A stretch of 64,000 nt of DNA from Sphingopyxis sp. DBS4 (GCF_024628865.1 NZ_CP102384.1:3669001-3733000); one strand, 5' to 3'; positions 9,211 to 18,163 are shown, counted from the stretch's first letter. Notes: generated by a model from the sequence alone, not told the origin. A program made the numbers and translations.

Positions 9211-9238
9211 AGGGTCGCCCTCGGGCGGCCCTTTTTTT
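9211..9238 (+). terminator. Strong intrinsic terminator without an annotated upstream gene
   Basis: A 10-base-pair stem (AGGGTCGCCC with GGGCGGCCCT, one G-T wobble) and a two-base loop are followed by a T run, on the forward strand. Both flanking genes are on the reverse strand, so the transcript it ends must start within the intergenic region. Confidence 0.8.
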
Positions 9239-9335
9239 CGACTTTTTTGGTTGAGAGGGTCGATTCGGTTCGTTTCAGCGAATCGCCGCAGAATTTTTTG
9301 GCCGTGGCGGGCTGATTTGACCCATGTAGACCATC

Positions 9336-9412
9336 GTCATCCGGACTTGATCCGGAATCCATTGTCTCAACGCTGGCCTGAATGGACCCCGGATCAAGTC
9401 CGGGGTGGCGAC
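9336..9412. repeat. Palindromic repeat, GTCA-ended family with GGACTTGATCCGG stem (copy 1)
   Basis: A 77-base element with arms built on CCGGACTTGATCCGG. The left end is GTCATCCGG; the right end GTGGCGAC is slightly decayed. A second copy of the same stem type is at 25137-25211. It lies 84 bases beyond the stop of the downstream thioesterase gene. Confidence 0.88.
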
Positions 9413-9495
9413 GGTGAGAAAGCCTAACTCTCACGCCACAACCGATGGCTACGGGATGCAGGTGAAAAGCCGCCTTCGAGGGCAGCGGACTATCT

Positions 9496-9945
9496 TCAAT
9501 CCTGCACCGGCATCCGCGTCTCGAAGCGCCGCACCTCGGCGATGAAGCTGCCTGGAAGCGGCGTCGGCTGGCCGCTATCGCTGTCGATATGAGCGTAGCG
9601 GATCTCGATGTCGGTCAGCCGCTCCACGCCTCGGAAAATCCCGCAATGCAGCGTGAAGCTCGTTCGGCCGAAGCCGCTAATCCGCGCCGCGATCGTGATC
9701 AACTCGTCGAGTCGCGCCGGGGCATGATAAGCGATCTCGCAATGTGTCTCGCGGATGTCTGTACCATATTGGTGAAAATAGGGGCCGGGCTGCCCCTCGC
9801 CAAGCGCGCGGAAATATTCGGTCACGCCGACATCGGCATAGACCAGATAATTGGCATTGAAGACGATGTTCTGGCCGTCGATCTCGTTGAAACGCACGCG
9901 CACCGTCTCCCGGACGCGGAAATCCTCGAGCGGAATCTGCTCCAT
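9496..9945 (-). CDS. Acyl-CoA thioesterase, 4HBT hot-dog family
   Basis: A 149-residue single hot-dog domain of the 4-hydroxybenzoyl-CoA thioesterase / YbgC group. Visible are VRVRFNEIDGQNIVFNANYLVYADVG (split motif with the catalytic Asp in the NEID position, residues about 17-42) and a following helix VTEYFRAL. I chose the ATG at 9945 because it gives the family's usual N-terminus; the preceding in-frame codons overlap the peptidase gene and are Pro/Arg-rich. It starts 7 bases after the aminopeptidase stop, so the two are probably co-transcribed. Substrate unknown. Confidence 0.88.
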   Translation of the reverse strand: MEQIPLEDFRVRETVRVRFNEIDGQNIVFNANYLVYADVGVTEYFRALGEGQPGPYFHQYGTDIRETHCEIAYHAPARLDELITIAARISGFGRTSFTLHCGIFRGVERLTDIEIRYAHIDSDSGQPTPLPGSFIAEVRRFETRMPVQD

Positions 9946-9952
9946 CGCGGCG

Positions 9953-11791
9953 TCAGGCGGCCAGCGCGGCGGGGGTGCGGTCGAGCGGCGCGCAGGCGGC
10001 GGCAAGCCAGTCGCGCTCCTCGCCTGCCATGTCGGGCGCCAGCTTTGCCAGCACTTCGGCATGATAGGCGTCGAGCCAGTCGGCCTCGGCGGGCGACAGC
10101 AGGGCGACGTCGACGAGATCGCGCGCGATCGGCGCGAAGGTGATCGTCTCGAACCCCAGCATATCCTCCTCGGCGCCCGCGATGCTCTGCGGCACCACGA
10201 CGACCAGATTTTCGATCCGGATGCCGAAATGGCCCGCCTTGTAATAGCCGGGCTCGTTCGAGAGGATCATGCCCGCGTGCAGCGGCTCCTCGGTTCCCGC
10301 CTGTCCGCCCGCGGGCTTGGCGATGCGCTGCGGTCCTTCATGGACCGCGAGATAGGCGCCGACGCCATGGCCGGTGCCGTGCGCATAATCGACCCCATCG
10401 GCCCATAGATATTGCCGCGCGAGAATATCGAGCTGGCTGCCGCGCGTCCCCTTGGGAAAGCGCGCGGTCGCGAGCGCAATATGGCCCTTCAGTACCTGCG
10501 TGAAGCGACGGCGCATCTCGGACGTGGGCGCGCCAATCGCGATCGTGCGCGTGATGTCGGTCGTGCCGTCGGCATATTGCCCGCCCGAATCGACGAGATA
10601 GAGCGTGCCGGTCTCGATCGCGCGGTTGGTCGTCTCATCTACCTTGTAATGCGGCAGCGCGCCGTTCGGGCCGGCCGCCGAGATGGTGTCGAACGACAGA
10701 TCCCGGAGCGCGCCGCTGTCATCGCGGAAGGCGCGCAGCTTGGCCGCCGCACCGAGTTCGTCGAGGCCGCCCTGCGGCGCGGCCTCCTCCATCCATCGAA
10801 GGAAGCGCGCGACCGCGATCCCGTCGCGGACATGCGCCGCGCGGGTGCCGTCCAATTCGGTGTCGTTCTTGATCGCCTTGGGCAGCACCGCCGGGTCGCG
10901 GTGGCGTTCGATCCTCGCGCCCCCGCCTTCGAGCGCAGTGAAGATCGCCGCAACCGCGCGGTCGGGGTCGACCGCCACCTTCTTGCCCGCAAGGTCCGCC
11001 AGCGCCGCTTCAAACGCGTCGCGATCGTGGATGCGGACGCTGTTGCCAAGGTGCGCGCGCACCGCGTCAGTGACTTTCTGGGGCGCGATGAACAGGTCGG
11101 CGGTCGCGTCGGCGTGGAGCAGCGCGAAGGCGAGCCCGACCGGCGTGTGGCTGACGTCCTGCCCACGAATGTTGAAGGTCCAGGCAATCGAATCGAGCGC
11201 GGTCATCACCGTCGTGTCGAGCCCCTTCGCCTTCAGCCAGTCGGCGATGATCGCGCGCTTGTCGGTCGCGGCCTGCCCGGCAAGGCTGGTGTCGTAGACC
11301 GTGACGACCGCGTCGCTCGGCGCCGGCTGCTCGTCCCACGCGGCATCGATCGGATTGCTGTCCACCGCGACGAGGCTCGCGCCCTTCGCCGCCAGCGCCT
11401 TCTCCAGCCCGCGCGCCCAGTCGATGCCGTGGAGCCACGGGTCGTAGCCGACCTTTTGCCCCACGCTGACGTTGGCGCCAAGCCATTCGGCGACGCTCGA
11501 CTGCGGCACCCCGACATAGTCGAACAGCACGCCGTCGACCTGGTCGCGCACCTGTACCGTGTAGCGCCCGTCGACAAATACCGCGGCCTTCGCGGGCAGC
11601 ACCGCCGCGGTCCCCGCCGAGCCGCCGAAGCCGGTCAGCCACGCCATGCGCTGCGCATAGGCGCCGACATATTCGCTCATATGCTCGTCGCTGATCGGCA
11701 CGACGAAGCCGTCGAGGCCGCGCTTCGCCAGTTCGGCGCGGACGCGAGCAAGGCGCTCTGCGTAAATTGTGCCGGGGACGGGGCTGGACAT
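9953..11791 (-). CDS. Aminopeptidase P family protein (Xaa-Pro aminopeptidase)
   Basis: Metallopeptidase of family M24B that removes an N-terminal residue preceding proline. The 612 residues match the three-domain P1 type: two creatinase-like N-terminal domains (about 1-310) and a pita-bread catalytic domain. Metal ligands are visible in LVDSGGQYADGTTDITRT (two Asp), HGTGHGVGAYLAVHEGP (His) and the Glu of ILSNEPGYY and GIRIENLV. No signal peptide is seen, so it is cytoplasmic. It lies upstream of the thioesterase and divergent from the S9 peptidase. Confidence 0.94.
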   Translation of the reverse strand: MSSPVPGTIYAERLARVRAELAKRGLDGFVVPISDEHMSEYVGAYAQRMAWLTGFGGSAGTAAVLPAKAAVFVDGRYTVQVRDQVDGVLFDYVGVPQSSVAEWLGANVSVGQKVGYDPWLHGIDWARGLEKALAAKGASLVAVDSNPIDAAWDEQPAPSDAVVTVYDTSLAGQAATDKRAIIADWLKAKGLDTTVMTALDSIAWTFNIRGQDVSHTPVGLAFALLHADATADLFIAPQKVTDAVRAHLGNSVRIHDRDAFEAALADLAGKKVAVDPDRAVAAIFTALEGGGARIERHRDPAVLPKAIKNDTELDGTRAAHVRDGIAVARFLRWMEEAAPQGGLDELGAAAKLRAFRDDSGALRDLSFDTISAAGPNGALPHYKVDETTNRAIETGTLYLVDSGGQYADGTTDITRTIAIGAPTSEMRRRFTQVLKGHIALATARFPKGTRGSQLDILARQYLWADGVDYAHGTGHGVGAYLAVHEGPQRIAKPAGGQAGTEEPLHAGMILSNEPGYYKAGHFGIRIENLVVVVPQSIAGAEEDMLGFETITFAPIARDLVDVALLSPAEADWLDAYHAEVLAKLAPDMAGEERDWLAAACAPLDRTPAALAA

Positions 11792-11859
11792 GGCTGGTTC
11801 CTTGTTCCTACATCGCAGGCAATCCTGCCCACCGGGGGCGATGCCGCGGGAGTCTTGTG

Positions 11860-14040
11860 ATGCGTGCTATTTGGATGTTCCTGGCCGCAATTACCACCCC
11901 GCTCGTTGCCGCGTCCGGCGCTTTTGCCCCCACAGCCCGTGCCCAAGAGAAAGAGATCCCATTGACCGACAGTCCCGCGCTGCCCGCCGCCCCGGTTGCC
12001 GACAAGCGGCCGCACGAATCGACGCTGCACGGCAAAACCCTGTCCGACCCCTATTTCTGGCTGCGCGATCCGAGCTATCCGGTCGTCGATGACGCCGACA
12101 TCCTCGATTATGTAAAAGCCGAGAATGCCTATTTCGACGCGGCGATGAAGCCGCATGCGAAACTCGTCGAAACCTTGTTTCAGGAGATGAAGGGTCGCAT
12201 CAAGGAAGCCGATTCCTCGGTGCCGCAGAAGGACGGCGACTGGCTCTATTGGGTCGAATATGAGGAGGGTGCCGAATATAAGAAATGGTACCGCAAACCG
12301 GCATCGGGCGCGGGTGAGACTCAGCTGATCCTCGACGAGGTCGCGATGGCCGCGGGCAAGGATTATTTCCGCCTCGCCGAACTGTCGATCAGCCCCGACG
12401 GCAGGCTGATGGCCTATTCGTTCGACGATAACGGCTCCGAACGGTTCGAGGCCCGCATCCGCGATCTTGAGACCGGCGAACTGCTTCCCGATGTCATTCC
12501 GGGCACGCTGTCGTCGCTCGTCTGGACGGCGGGGAATGATGCGATCCTCTATGGCCTCGCGAACGAGAATTGGCGCACCGACAATGTCCGGCTGCACAAG
12601 CTCGGCACCCCGATTACGGAAGACAAATTGCTCTACAAGGAGCCCGACATCGGTTTCGGGGTCGGGATCGGCAAGACGGCGGCCGACAATTATATCGTCA
12701 TCGGGACCGGCGATAACGAGACGAACGAGGTCTATCTGCTCCCCGCCGACGACCCCGAGGCGGAGATGCAGCTCGTCTCGGCGCGCCAGAAGGGCCGCGA
12801 GTACAGCGTCGATGAGCGCAACGGCACGCTCTACATCCTCACCAACGACGAGCATCCCAATTTCCGCGTCGCGACCGCGAGCATCGACAAGCCCGACGAA
12901 TGGAAAACGTTGATCCCCGGATCGGATCACAGCTACATCACCGGCTTCTCGGTCTTTCGCGACTATTTCGTGATCGAAGCGCGCGAGGACGGGCTCGATC
13001 AGGTCGACGTCCGCAAATATGACGCGCCGCTGACCCCCGGCCGGATCGAATTCCCCGAGGCCACTTACGTTGCGGGGCTCGGCGACAATCCCGAATATCA
13101 TCAGGACAAGCTGCGGCTCGATTATGAATCGATGGTCACGCCCGACACCGTCTATGATTATGATATCGCGACCGGAAATCTCGAAACACTGAAAGTGCAG
13201 GAAATCCCGTCAGGTTATAACTCGGCACAGTATGTAACCGAACGGGTTAACCTGCCGAGCCGCGACGGCACGACGATGATTCCCGCCTCGCTCGTCTACA
13301 AGAAGGGCACGAAGCGCGACGGCAGCGCGCCGATGCATCTCTATGCCTATGGCAGTTATGGCTATCGCATCCCGCCGGGCTTTTCGACGACGCGGCTCAG
13401 CCTCGTCGATCGCGGGATGATCTATGCGATCGCGCACGTCCGCGGCGGCGACGATATGGGGCGCGCCTGGTATCTCGCCGGCAAGACCGATCACCGCAAA
13501 AACACGTTCAACGACTTCATCGACGTCGCCAAGGGGTTGATCGCAAAGGGTTACACCAGCGTCGGCAAGATCTCGATCGAAGGCCGTTCGGCGGGCGGGC
13601 AGGTGATGGGCGCCGTCACTAACGAAGCGCCCGAATTGTGGGGTGCGGTGCTGGCGGGGGTGCCTTTCGTCGACGTGATCAACACGATGGTCGACGAAAC
13701 GCTGCCGCTGACCCCCGGCGAATGGCCCGAATGGGGCAATCCGATCACCGACAAGGCGGCGTTCGACTATATGTTGAGCTACAGCCCCTACGACAATGTG
13801 ACCGCCAAATCCTATCCGCCGATGCTGGTGTCGGCGGGCCTCAACGACCCGCGCGTGACCTATTGGGAGCCCGCCAAATGGGTCGCCAAGCTCCGCGCAA
13901 CGCGCACCAACGACGCGACGCTGCTGCTACGCACCAACATGGGCGCGGGCCATGCCGGCAAATCGGGCCGCTGGGGCTCGCTCCACGAGGATGCCGAGGA
14001 GTTCGCCTTCGTGCTGACGCAGCTTGGGGTCGAGAAGTAG
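11860..14040 (+). CDS. Secreted S9 family prolyl oligopeptidase / oligopeptidase B-like peptidase
   Basis: Serine oligopeptidase, 726 residues, with a Sec signal peptide (MRAIWMFLAAITTPLVAASG, cleavage probably after an Ala-x-Ala near residue 28), so periplasmic. An N-terminal beta-propeller (about 70-450) caps an alpha/beta-hydrolase domain with the nucleophile Ser in GRSAGGQVMG, the Asp in LNDPRVTYWEP and the His in MGAGHAGKSGR. LRDPSYPVVDDADILDYVKAE near the start is typical of the protease II branch. ATG 11860 is chosen because it gives the signal peptide; GTG at 11857 adds one codon. Confidence 0.93.
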   Translation: MRAIWMFLAAITTPLVAASGAFAPTARAQEKEIPLTDSPALPAAPVADKRPHESTLHGKTLSDPYFWLRDPSYPVVDDADILDYVKAENAYFDAAMKPHAKLVETLFQEMKGRIKEADSSVPQKDGDWLYWVEYEEGAEYKKWYRKPASGAGETQLILDEVAMAAGKDYFRLAELSISPDGRLMAYSFDDNGSERFEARIRDLETGELLPDVIPGTLSSLVWTAGNDAILYGLANENWRTDNVRLHKLGTPITEDKLLYKEPDIGFGVGIGKTAADNYIVIGTGDNETNEVYLLPADDPEAEMQLVSARQKGREYSVDERNGTLYILTNDEHPNFRVATASIDKPDEWKTLIPGSDHSYITGFSVFRDYFVIEAREDGLDQVDVRKYDAPLTPGRIEFPEATYVAGLGDNPEYHQDKLRLDYESMVTPDTVYDYDIATGNLETLKVQEIPSGYNSAQYVTERVNLPSRDGTTMIPASLVYKKGTKRDGSAPMHLYAYGSYGYRIPPGFSTTRLSLVDRGMIYAIAHVRGGDDMGRAWYLAGKTDHRKNTFNDFIDVAKGLIAKGYTSVGKISIEGRSAGGQVMGAVTNEAPELWGAVLAGVPFVDVINTMVDETLPLTPGEWPEWGNPITDKAAFDYMLSYSPYDNVTAKSYPPMLVSAGLNDPRVTYWEPAKWVAKLRATRTNDATLLLRTNMGAGHAGKSGRWGSLHEDAEEFAFVLTQLGVEK

Positions 14041-14046
14041 GCGCTC

Positions 14047-14574
14047 TCAGACGAGCGGCTTGCGCATCCGTATCAGCGGGACGTCGACGCCGTCGACCGG
14101 CGCGGCGGTGCGCTCGATCTCGACATAGCCGCTCGCGCGATAGAGCGGTTCGCCTGCCAACGTCGCCATCAATTCGGCGGCCGCGAAACCCGCGGCGCGC
14201 GCGGCGGCTTCCGACGCCTCCAGAATCGCGCGCCCGACGCCGCGGCGCGTGAAGGCGGGGTCGGTGTACATCGCGCGCACGCGCGCCGCCTCGGACCGGG
14301 GGTCGAGCAGGCGCGGCTCGCGCAAATCGCTGCTGTGATCGCCGCCATAGAGCGTCGCGCGCCGGCTCCAGCCGCCGCATCCCGCCAGCGCGCCGTCGAT
14401 CATCGCGACGAAATAGGTAGCGTCGGCAACAAGCTGGGTATCGAGCCCCATCACCGCGTGACTCGCGCGCACTTCGGCCGCCGACAGGAAGCCCCGTTGC
14501 AGTTCGTCGATCGCGCGACGCATCAGCTCGCGCATCGCCGGCAGATCGTCGGCGGTCGCGACCCGAATCTTCAC
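14047..14574 (-). CDS. GNAT family N-acetyltransferase
   Basis: A 175-residue single-domain GCN5-related acetyltransferase, using acetyl-CoA on an unknown amine. The fold signature is the N-terminal IRVATADDLPAMRELMRRAI and the acetyl-CoA loop RAMYTDPAFTRRGVGRAILE near residues 103-122 (R-R-G-V-G-R form of the Q/R-x-x-G-x-G/A loop), with LYRASGYVEIER near the end. Its ATG overlaps the stop of the upstream HAD gene by four bases, so the pair is translationally coupled. Confidence 0.9.
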   Translation of the reverse strand: MKIRVATADDLPAMRELMRRAIDELQRGFLSAAEVRASHAVMGLDTQLVADATYFVAMIDGALAGCGGWSRRATLYGGDHSSDLREPRLLDPRSEAARVRAMYTDPAFTRRGVGRAILEASEAAARAAGFAAAELMATLAGEPLYRASGYVEIERTAAPVDGVDVPLIRMRKPLV

Positions 14575-15188
14575 GCCCGGCGCGCCAGATAGGCGCGCGC
14601 GACGAGGTCGCGTTCGAGCGCCGCCGCATCGACGAAGCGATGCCCGGCGATGCCGACCGATTCGGCGCCCGCGACATTCGCGGCCACGTCGTCGACGAAC
14701 AGCGCTCCCGCCGGGTCGATGCCGAATCGTTCGATCGCGAGGCGGTAGATCGCGGGATCGGGTTTCACCATCTTCTCGGTGCCCGAGACGATGATGTTCC
14801 GAAAACGATCGAAGACCGGCTGGGTCGGGCGAAACATTTCCCAGAATTCATGTCCGAAATTGGTGATCGCGAACAGCGGCACGCCTGCCGCGTCCAATCG
14901 CTCGACCAGCTCGAGGCTTCCGGGCACCGGCCCCGGAATCGTTTCGTTGAAGCGCGTCGCATAAGCGTCGATCAGCGCCGCCTGATCCGGAAATTCGGCC
15001 TTCAATTCGGGCACCATCTCGGCCAGCGGACGGCCCGCGTCGTGCTGGAAATGCCAGTCGGGGGTGACGACGTTGGTCACGAACCAGTCGAGCTCGCGCT
15101 CGTCGGTGATCAGCTTCGCGAACAGATAGCGCAAATCCCAGTCGAACAGGACGCGGCCGACATCGAAAATCACGCAGCGCTCGGTCAT
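14571..15188 (-). CDS. HAD family hydrolase (YihX-like phosphatase)
   Basis: A 205-residue haloacid dehalogenase superfamily enzyme. Motif I reads IFDVGRVLFDWD, where the second Asp of the usual DxD is replaced by Gly, as in the YihX glucose-1-phosphatase group. The Ser/Thr motif is FAITNFGHEFWE, the Lys motif EKMVKPDPAIYRLA and the acidic motif ALFVDDVAANVAGAE. The start is the ATG at 15188 because GGAGG sits five bases before it; an earlier GTG at 15203 would put that site inside the gene. Coupled to the downstream acetyltransferase. Confidence 0.88.
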   Translation of the reverse strand: MTERCVIFDVGRVLFDWDLRYLFAKLITDERELDWFVTNVVTPDWHFQHDAGRPLAEMVPELKAEFPDQAALIDAYATRFNETIPGPVPGSLELVERLDAAGVPLFAITNFGHEFWEMFRPTQPVFDRFRNIIVSGTEKMVKPDPAIYRLAIERFGIDPAGALFVDDVAANVAGAESVGIAGHRFVDAAALERDLVARAYLARRA

Positions 15189-15285
15189 CGATCCTCCAGA
15201 CACGCGAAAGCGCCGCCGGAAGCATCCGACGGCGTCACGCTGGCTCGCAGATGCGCACGGGGCGGCACGCGCCCCGGCAGGACCA

Positions 15286-15411
15286 TCAGCCCTGGCGCGC
15301 CTTGAAGCGGCGGTTGGTCTTGTTGATCACATAGGTCCGGCCACGGCGGCGGATCACGCGGTTGTCCCGGTGGCGGTCCTTCAGCGACTTCAGGCTGTTG
15401 CGAATCTTCAT
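15286..15411 (-). CDS. rpmJ: 50S ribosomal protein L36 (zinc-free form)
   Basis: A 41-residue gene read from ATG at 15411 to TGA at 15286. It begins [18 protein letters not shown] and continues [20 protein letters not shown]. It has no cysteines, so it is the C-minus L36 paralog type that does not bind zinc. It is a solo gene, far from the spc operon at the other end of the window. A TTGACT box at about 15470 on the reverse strand could be the -35 of its own promoter. Confidence 0.95.
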   Translation of the reverse strand: MKIRNSLKSLKDRHRDNRVIRRRGRTYVINKTNRRFKARQG

Positions 15412-15510
15412 GGGTCTTTTCCGTAAATCTTGGCGTTGTTACGCGAAGCGGCGCACCTATGGGGAAGCGCCGAAAAAGTCAACCGGCCCTTGCGCTAAAT
15501 TCCCCATTTT

Positions 15511-15592
15511 CCGTTCGTGTCGAGCGAAGTCGAGATGCCCCTCCGCCTCTCGCTACCTCGATGGGTGTCTCGACTTCACTCGACACGAACGG
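15511..15592. repeat. Palindromic repeat with GTTCGTGTCGAG arms (family 6)
   Basis: An 82-base element whose 25-base arms (left begins CCGTTCGTGTCGAGCGAAGT) match with one mismatch. It lies 14 bases beyond the rpoN stop. A fragment with the same CTCGACACGAACGG end is at about 59318-59345, where it forms a smaller hairpin near secY. Confidence 0.85.
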
Positions 15593-15606
15593 AATCCGGG
15601 GCGGCC

Positions 15607-17082
15607 TTATCCCGCCAGCGCCTTCTGCCGCCGCCGCTGTACCGACGAGCCATAGCCCATCGCCTCGCGATATTTGACCACGGTGCGCCGCGCGATGTCG
15701 TGGCCTTCGGCCGACAGTTTCTGCGCGATCGTCTCATCGGACAGGATCGCCTTGGCATCTTCGGCCTCGATCATCGCCTTGATCCGGCTCTTCACCGCCT
15801 CGGCCGAAACCGCACCGTCGCCCTCGGTCGCCGAAATACCCGACGAGAAGAAATATTTGAGCTCGAACAGCCCGCGCGCGCACGACAGATATTTGTTGCT
15901 GGTGACGCGGCTGACGGTCGATTCGTGCATACCGATGTCCTCGGCGACCTGACGCAGGGTCAGCGGGCGCATGTGCGCGACGCCGTGGAGGAAGAAGCCC
16001 TCCTGCTGCTTGACGATCGCGCTCGCGACCTTGACGATCGTCCGCTGGCGCTGGTCGAGCGCGCGGACGAGCCAGTTGGCGCCCGCAAGCTGCTCGGACA
16101 GCCACGCCTTGCTCTTCGCCGCCGCGCCCTGTGCAAGTTCGGCATAATAGCGGCGGTTGACGAGGAGGCGGGGCAAGGTGCCGCTGTTGACCTCGACTGC
16201 CCATCCCTTCGCGGTCTGTCGGACATAGAGGTCGGGGACGACCGCCTGCACCGCATCGCCGCCGAATTTCAGCCCCGGCCTGGGGTCGTAGCCGCGCAGC
16301 TCGCGGATCATGTCGGCGAGATCCTCGTCATCGACGCCGCAGATGCGCTTCAATTGCGGGAAAGCGCCTTTCGCCACCAGATCGAGGTGCGCGATCATCG
16401 TCGCCATCGCGGGGTCGTAGCGGTCGGCCTCGCGCGCCTGAATCGCGATGCATTCGGCAAGGTCGCGCGCGCCGACACCCGACGGGTCGAAGCATTGGAC
16501 GCCCGCGAGCACCGTCTCGACCAGCGCCAGCGGCACGCCGAGCTGAGCCGCAAGCTCCGAAAGGTCGGCGCGCAGATAGCCCACCTCGTCGATCAGCGCG
16601 ACGAGTTGCGCCGCGACCACTGCCTCGACCCCGTCGAAACGCTCGCCGACCTGCGCGAGCAGATGGTCGTGGAGCGTGCCGTCATGCTCGGCGAAGCTGT
16701 CGAAATCGATGCCTTCGCTCGCCTCGCCCGACAGGCCGACCGAATCGCTCGCGCTGTCGTGGTGGAAGCGCTCCTCGGCGAAATCGACGTCGAGATCGTC
16801 GGCGGTTCCGGCGTCGGAGGATAGCGCCTGATCGGTATCGGTCTCGCCGGATGCCGCCGCGACCGGCGCTTCGTCGCCCGGCTCGTCCGCTCCGCCCCCG
16901 TCCGAATCGCCGTCGCGGTCGGCGGGCGCGGTATCGAGCAACGGATTGCCTTCGAGCGCTTCGGCCAGATAGGCCTCGAGTTCGAGGTTCGACAGCGCAA
17001 GCAGCTTGATCGCCTGCTGCAACTGCGGCGTCATCACCAGCGATTGCGACTGGCGTAAATCGAGGCGCGGACCCAACGCCAT
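15607..17082 (-). CDS. rpoN: RNA polymerase sigma-54 factor
   Basis: Alternative sigma factor that recognises -24/-12 promoters and needs AAA+ activators; controls nitrogen, motility and envelope genes in many bacteria. The 491 residues show the Gln/Leu-rich region I (RQSQSLVMTPQLQQAIKLLA, 10-29), an acidic region II (about 50-120), the core-binding region, and the diagnostic RpoN box ARRTVVKYRE about 25 residues from the C-terminus. It follows lptB by 14 bases, a pairing common in proteobacteria. The hpf and ptsN genes that often come next are absent here. Confidence 0.97.
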   Translation of the reverse strand: MALGPRLDLRQSQSLVMTPQLQQAIKLLALSNLELEAYLAEALEGNPLLDTAPADRDGDSDGGGADEPGDEAPVAAASGETDTDQALSSDAGTADDLDVDFAEERFHHDSASDSVGLSGEASEGIDFDSFAEHDGTLHDHLLAQVGERFDGVEAVVAAQLVALIDEVGYLRADLSELAAQLGVPLALVETVLAGVQCFDPSGVGARDLAECIAIQAREADRYDPAMATMIAHLDLVAKGAFPQLKRICGVDDEDLADMIRELRGYDPRPGLKFGGDAVQAVVPDLYVRQTAKGWAVEVNSGTLPRLLVNRRYYAELAQGAAAKSKAWLSEQLAGANWLVRALDQRQRTIVKVASAIVKQQEGFFLHGVAHMRPLTLRQVAEDIGMHESTVSRVTSNKYLSCARGLFELKYFFSSGISATEGDGAVSAEAVKSRIKAMIEAEDAKAILSDETIAQKLSAEGHDIARRTVVKYREAMGYGSSVQRRRQKALAG

Positions 17083-17096
17083 CGGCAGCTACCGCA

Positions 17097-17906
17097 TCAA
17101 AGCGAAAAGCCCTCGCCAAGATACAGGCGGCGGACCTCGGGGTCGGCCACCAGTTCGGCGGGCGATCCGGCAAGCAGCACCTTGCCGTCGTAGATGATGC
17201 AGGCGCGGTCGACGAGGTCGAGCGTCTCGCGGACGTTGTGATCGGTGATCAGCACGCCGATGCCGCGGGTCTTCAGGTCGGCGACGAGGTCGCGGATGTC
17301 GCTGATCGACAGGGGATCGATCCCCGCGAATGGCTCGTCGAGCAGGATGATCGACGGGTTCGCCGCCAGCGCGCGCGCGATTTCGGCGCGGCGGCGCTCG
17401 CCGCCCGACAGCGCCATCGCCGCCGAATCGCGCAGCCGCGCGAGGCCGAACTCCTCGAGCAATTCCTCGAGCCGCCGCTCGCGCGCGATCTTGTCGGGTT
17501 CGGCGAGTTCGAGCACCGCCTCGATATTCTGGGCTACGGTCATGCCGCGAAAGATCGAGGTTTCCTGAGGCAAATAGCCGAGGCCGAGGATCGACCGCCG
17601 ATACATGGGCAGCGAGGTGATGTCGGCGCCGTCGAGCATGATGCGCCCGGCGTCGGGCCGGACCAGCCCCATGATCGAATAGAAGCAGGTCGTCTTGCCC
17701 GCGCCGTTGGGGCCGAGCAGGCCGACGACCTCGCCCTTGCCGACCGACAGCGACACGTCGGAGAGCACCACGCGCTTGTCGTAGCTTTTGGCGATCGAAA
17801 TGATCGCAAGACCATTGCCCGCCGCGGCATCCTCCTGGACATGCGCGCGGTGCTCGGAGACGCCATGGTCACCTTCGGCCGTCGCGGTCGTGGTTTCGTC
17901 GGTCAT
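17097..17906 (-). CDS. lptB: LPS export ABC transporter ATP-binding protein
   Basis: ATPase of the LptBFG complex that extracts lipopolysaccharide from the inner membrane. In 269 residues it shows Walker A GPNGAGKTT (about 63-71), signature LSGGERRRAEIARAL and Walker B IILLDEPFAGIDPLS, then the His switch in ITDHNVRE. About 30 extra residues precede the ATPase domain, more than in E. coli LptB, so a later start is possible. It is not preceded by lptC-lptA as it usually is; the upstream gap holds a repeat instead. Translated just before rpoN. Confidence 0.95.
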   Translation of the reverse strand: MTDETTTATAEGDHGVSEHRAHVQEDAAAGNGLAIISIAKSYDKRVVLSDVSLSVGKGEVVGLLGPNGAGKTTCFYSIMGLVRPDAGRIMLDGADITSLPMYRRSILGLGYLPQETSIFRGMTVAQNIEAVLELAEPDKIARERRLEELLEEFGLARLRDSAAMALSGGERRRAEIARALAANPSIILLDEPFAGIDPLSISDIRDLVADLKTRGIGVLITDHNVRETLDLVDRACIIYDGKVLLAGSPAELVADPEVRRLYLGEGFSL

Positions 17907-17997
17907 AAAGAGGTCGGTTCCGTTCTAGCCCCAAGCGCGCGTTACCGCAGCGATGCGGCAAAGGTCAATCTGGCAGGGATTTTGCAGGGACAAAAAG

Positions 17998-18019
17998 CCC
18001 CTCCCCTCCAGGGGAGAGG
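17998..18019. repeat. Short GC-rich hairpin CCCCTCCCCT / AGGGGAGAGG
   Basis: A near-perfect inverted repeat with a two-base loop lies between the lptB start and the next palindrome. The same CCCCTCCC motif occurs in the hairpin cluster at 51616. It has no T run and is not an obvious terminator. Confidence 0.6.
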
Positions 18020-18041
18020 TTGGGGTCTTGAATAAGATCGC

Positions 18042-18126
18042 GTGTCCCCGCGAAGGCGGGGGGCCATCTCCGGCTGGTGCCATCATGAACCGACCGGAGA
18101 TGGGTCCCCGCCTTCGCGGGGGAACA
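18042..18126. repeat. Palindromic intergenic repeat, family 1 (copy 2)
   Basis: Arms GTCCCCGCGAAGGCGGGG / CCCCGCCTTCGCGGGGG plus the CCATCTCC extension. The loop reads GGTGCCATCATGAACC, the same orientation as the copy at 522. It lies 37 bases beyond the phosphomannomutase stop. Confidence 0.9.
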
Positions 18127-18163
18127 CGGCTTGTTCACGCAAAGATGATCACGCTCGTAGGCT

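Noticed and set aside
8975..9211. A 78-codon reverse-strand frame upstream of the ribD cluster
   Set aside because: Only a non-ATG start, overlaps the start of the real membrane protein gene in another frame, and reads through the hairpins of the AT-rich island.
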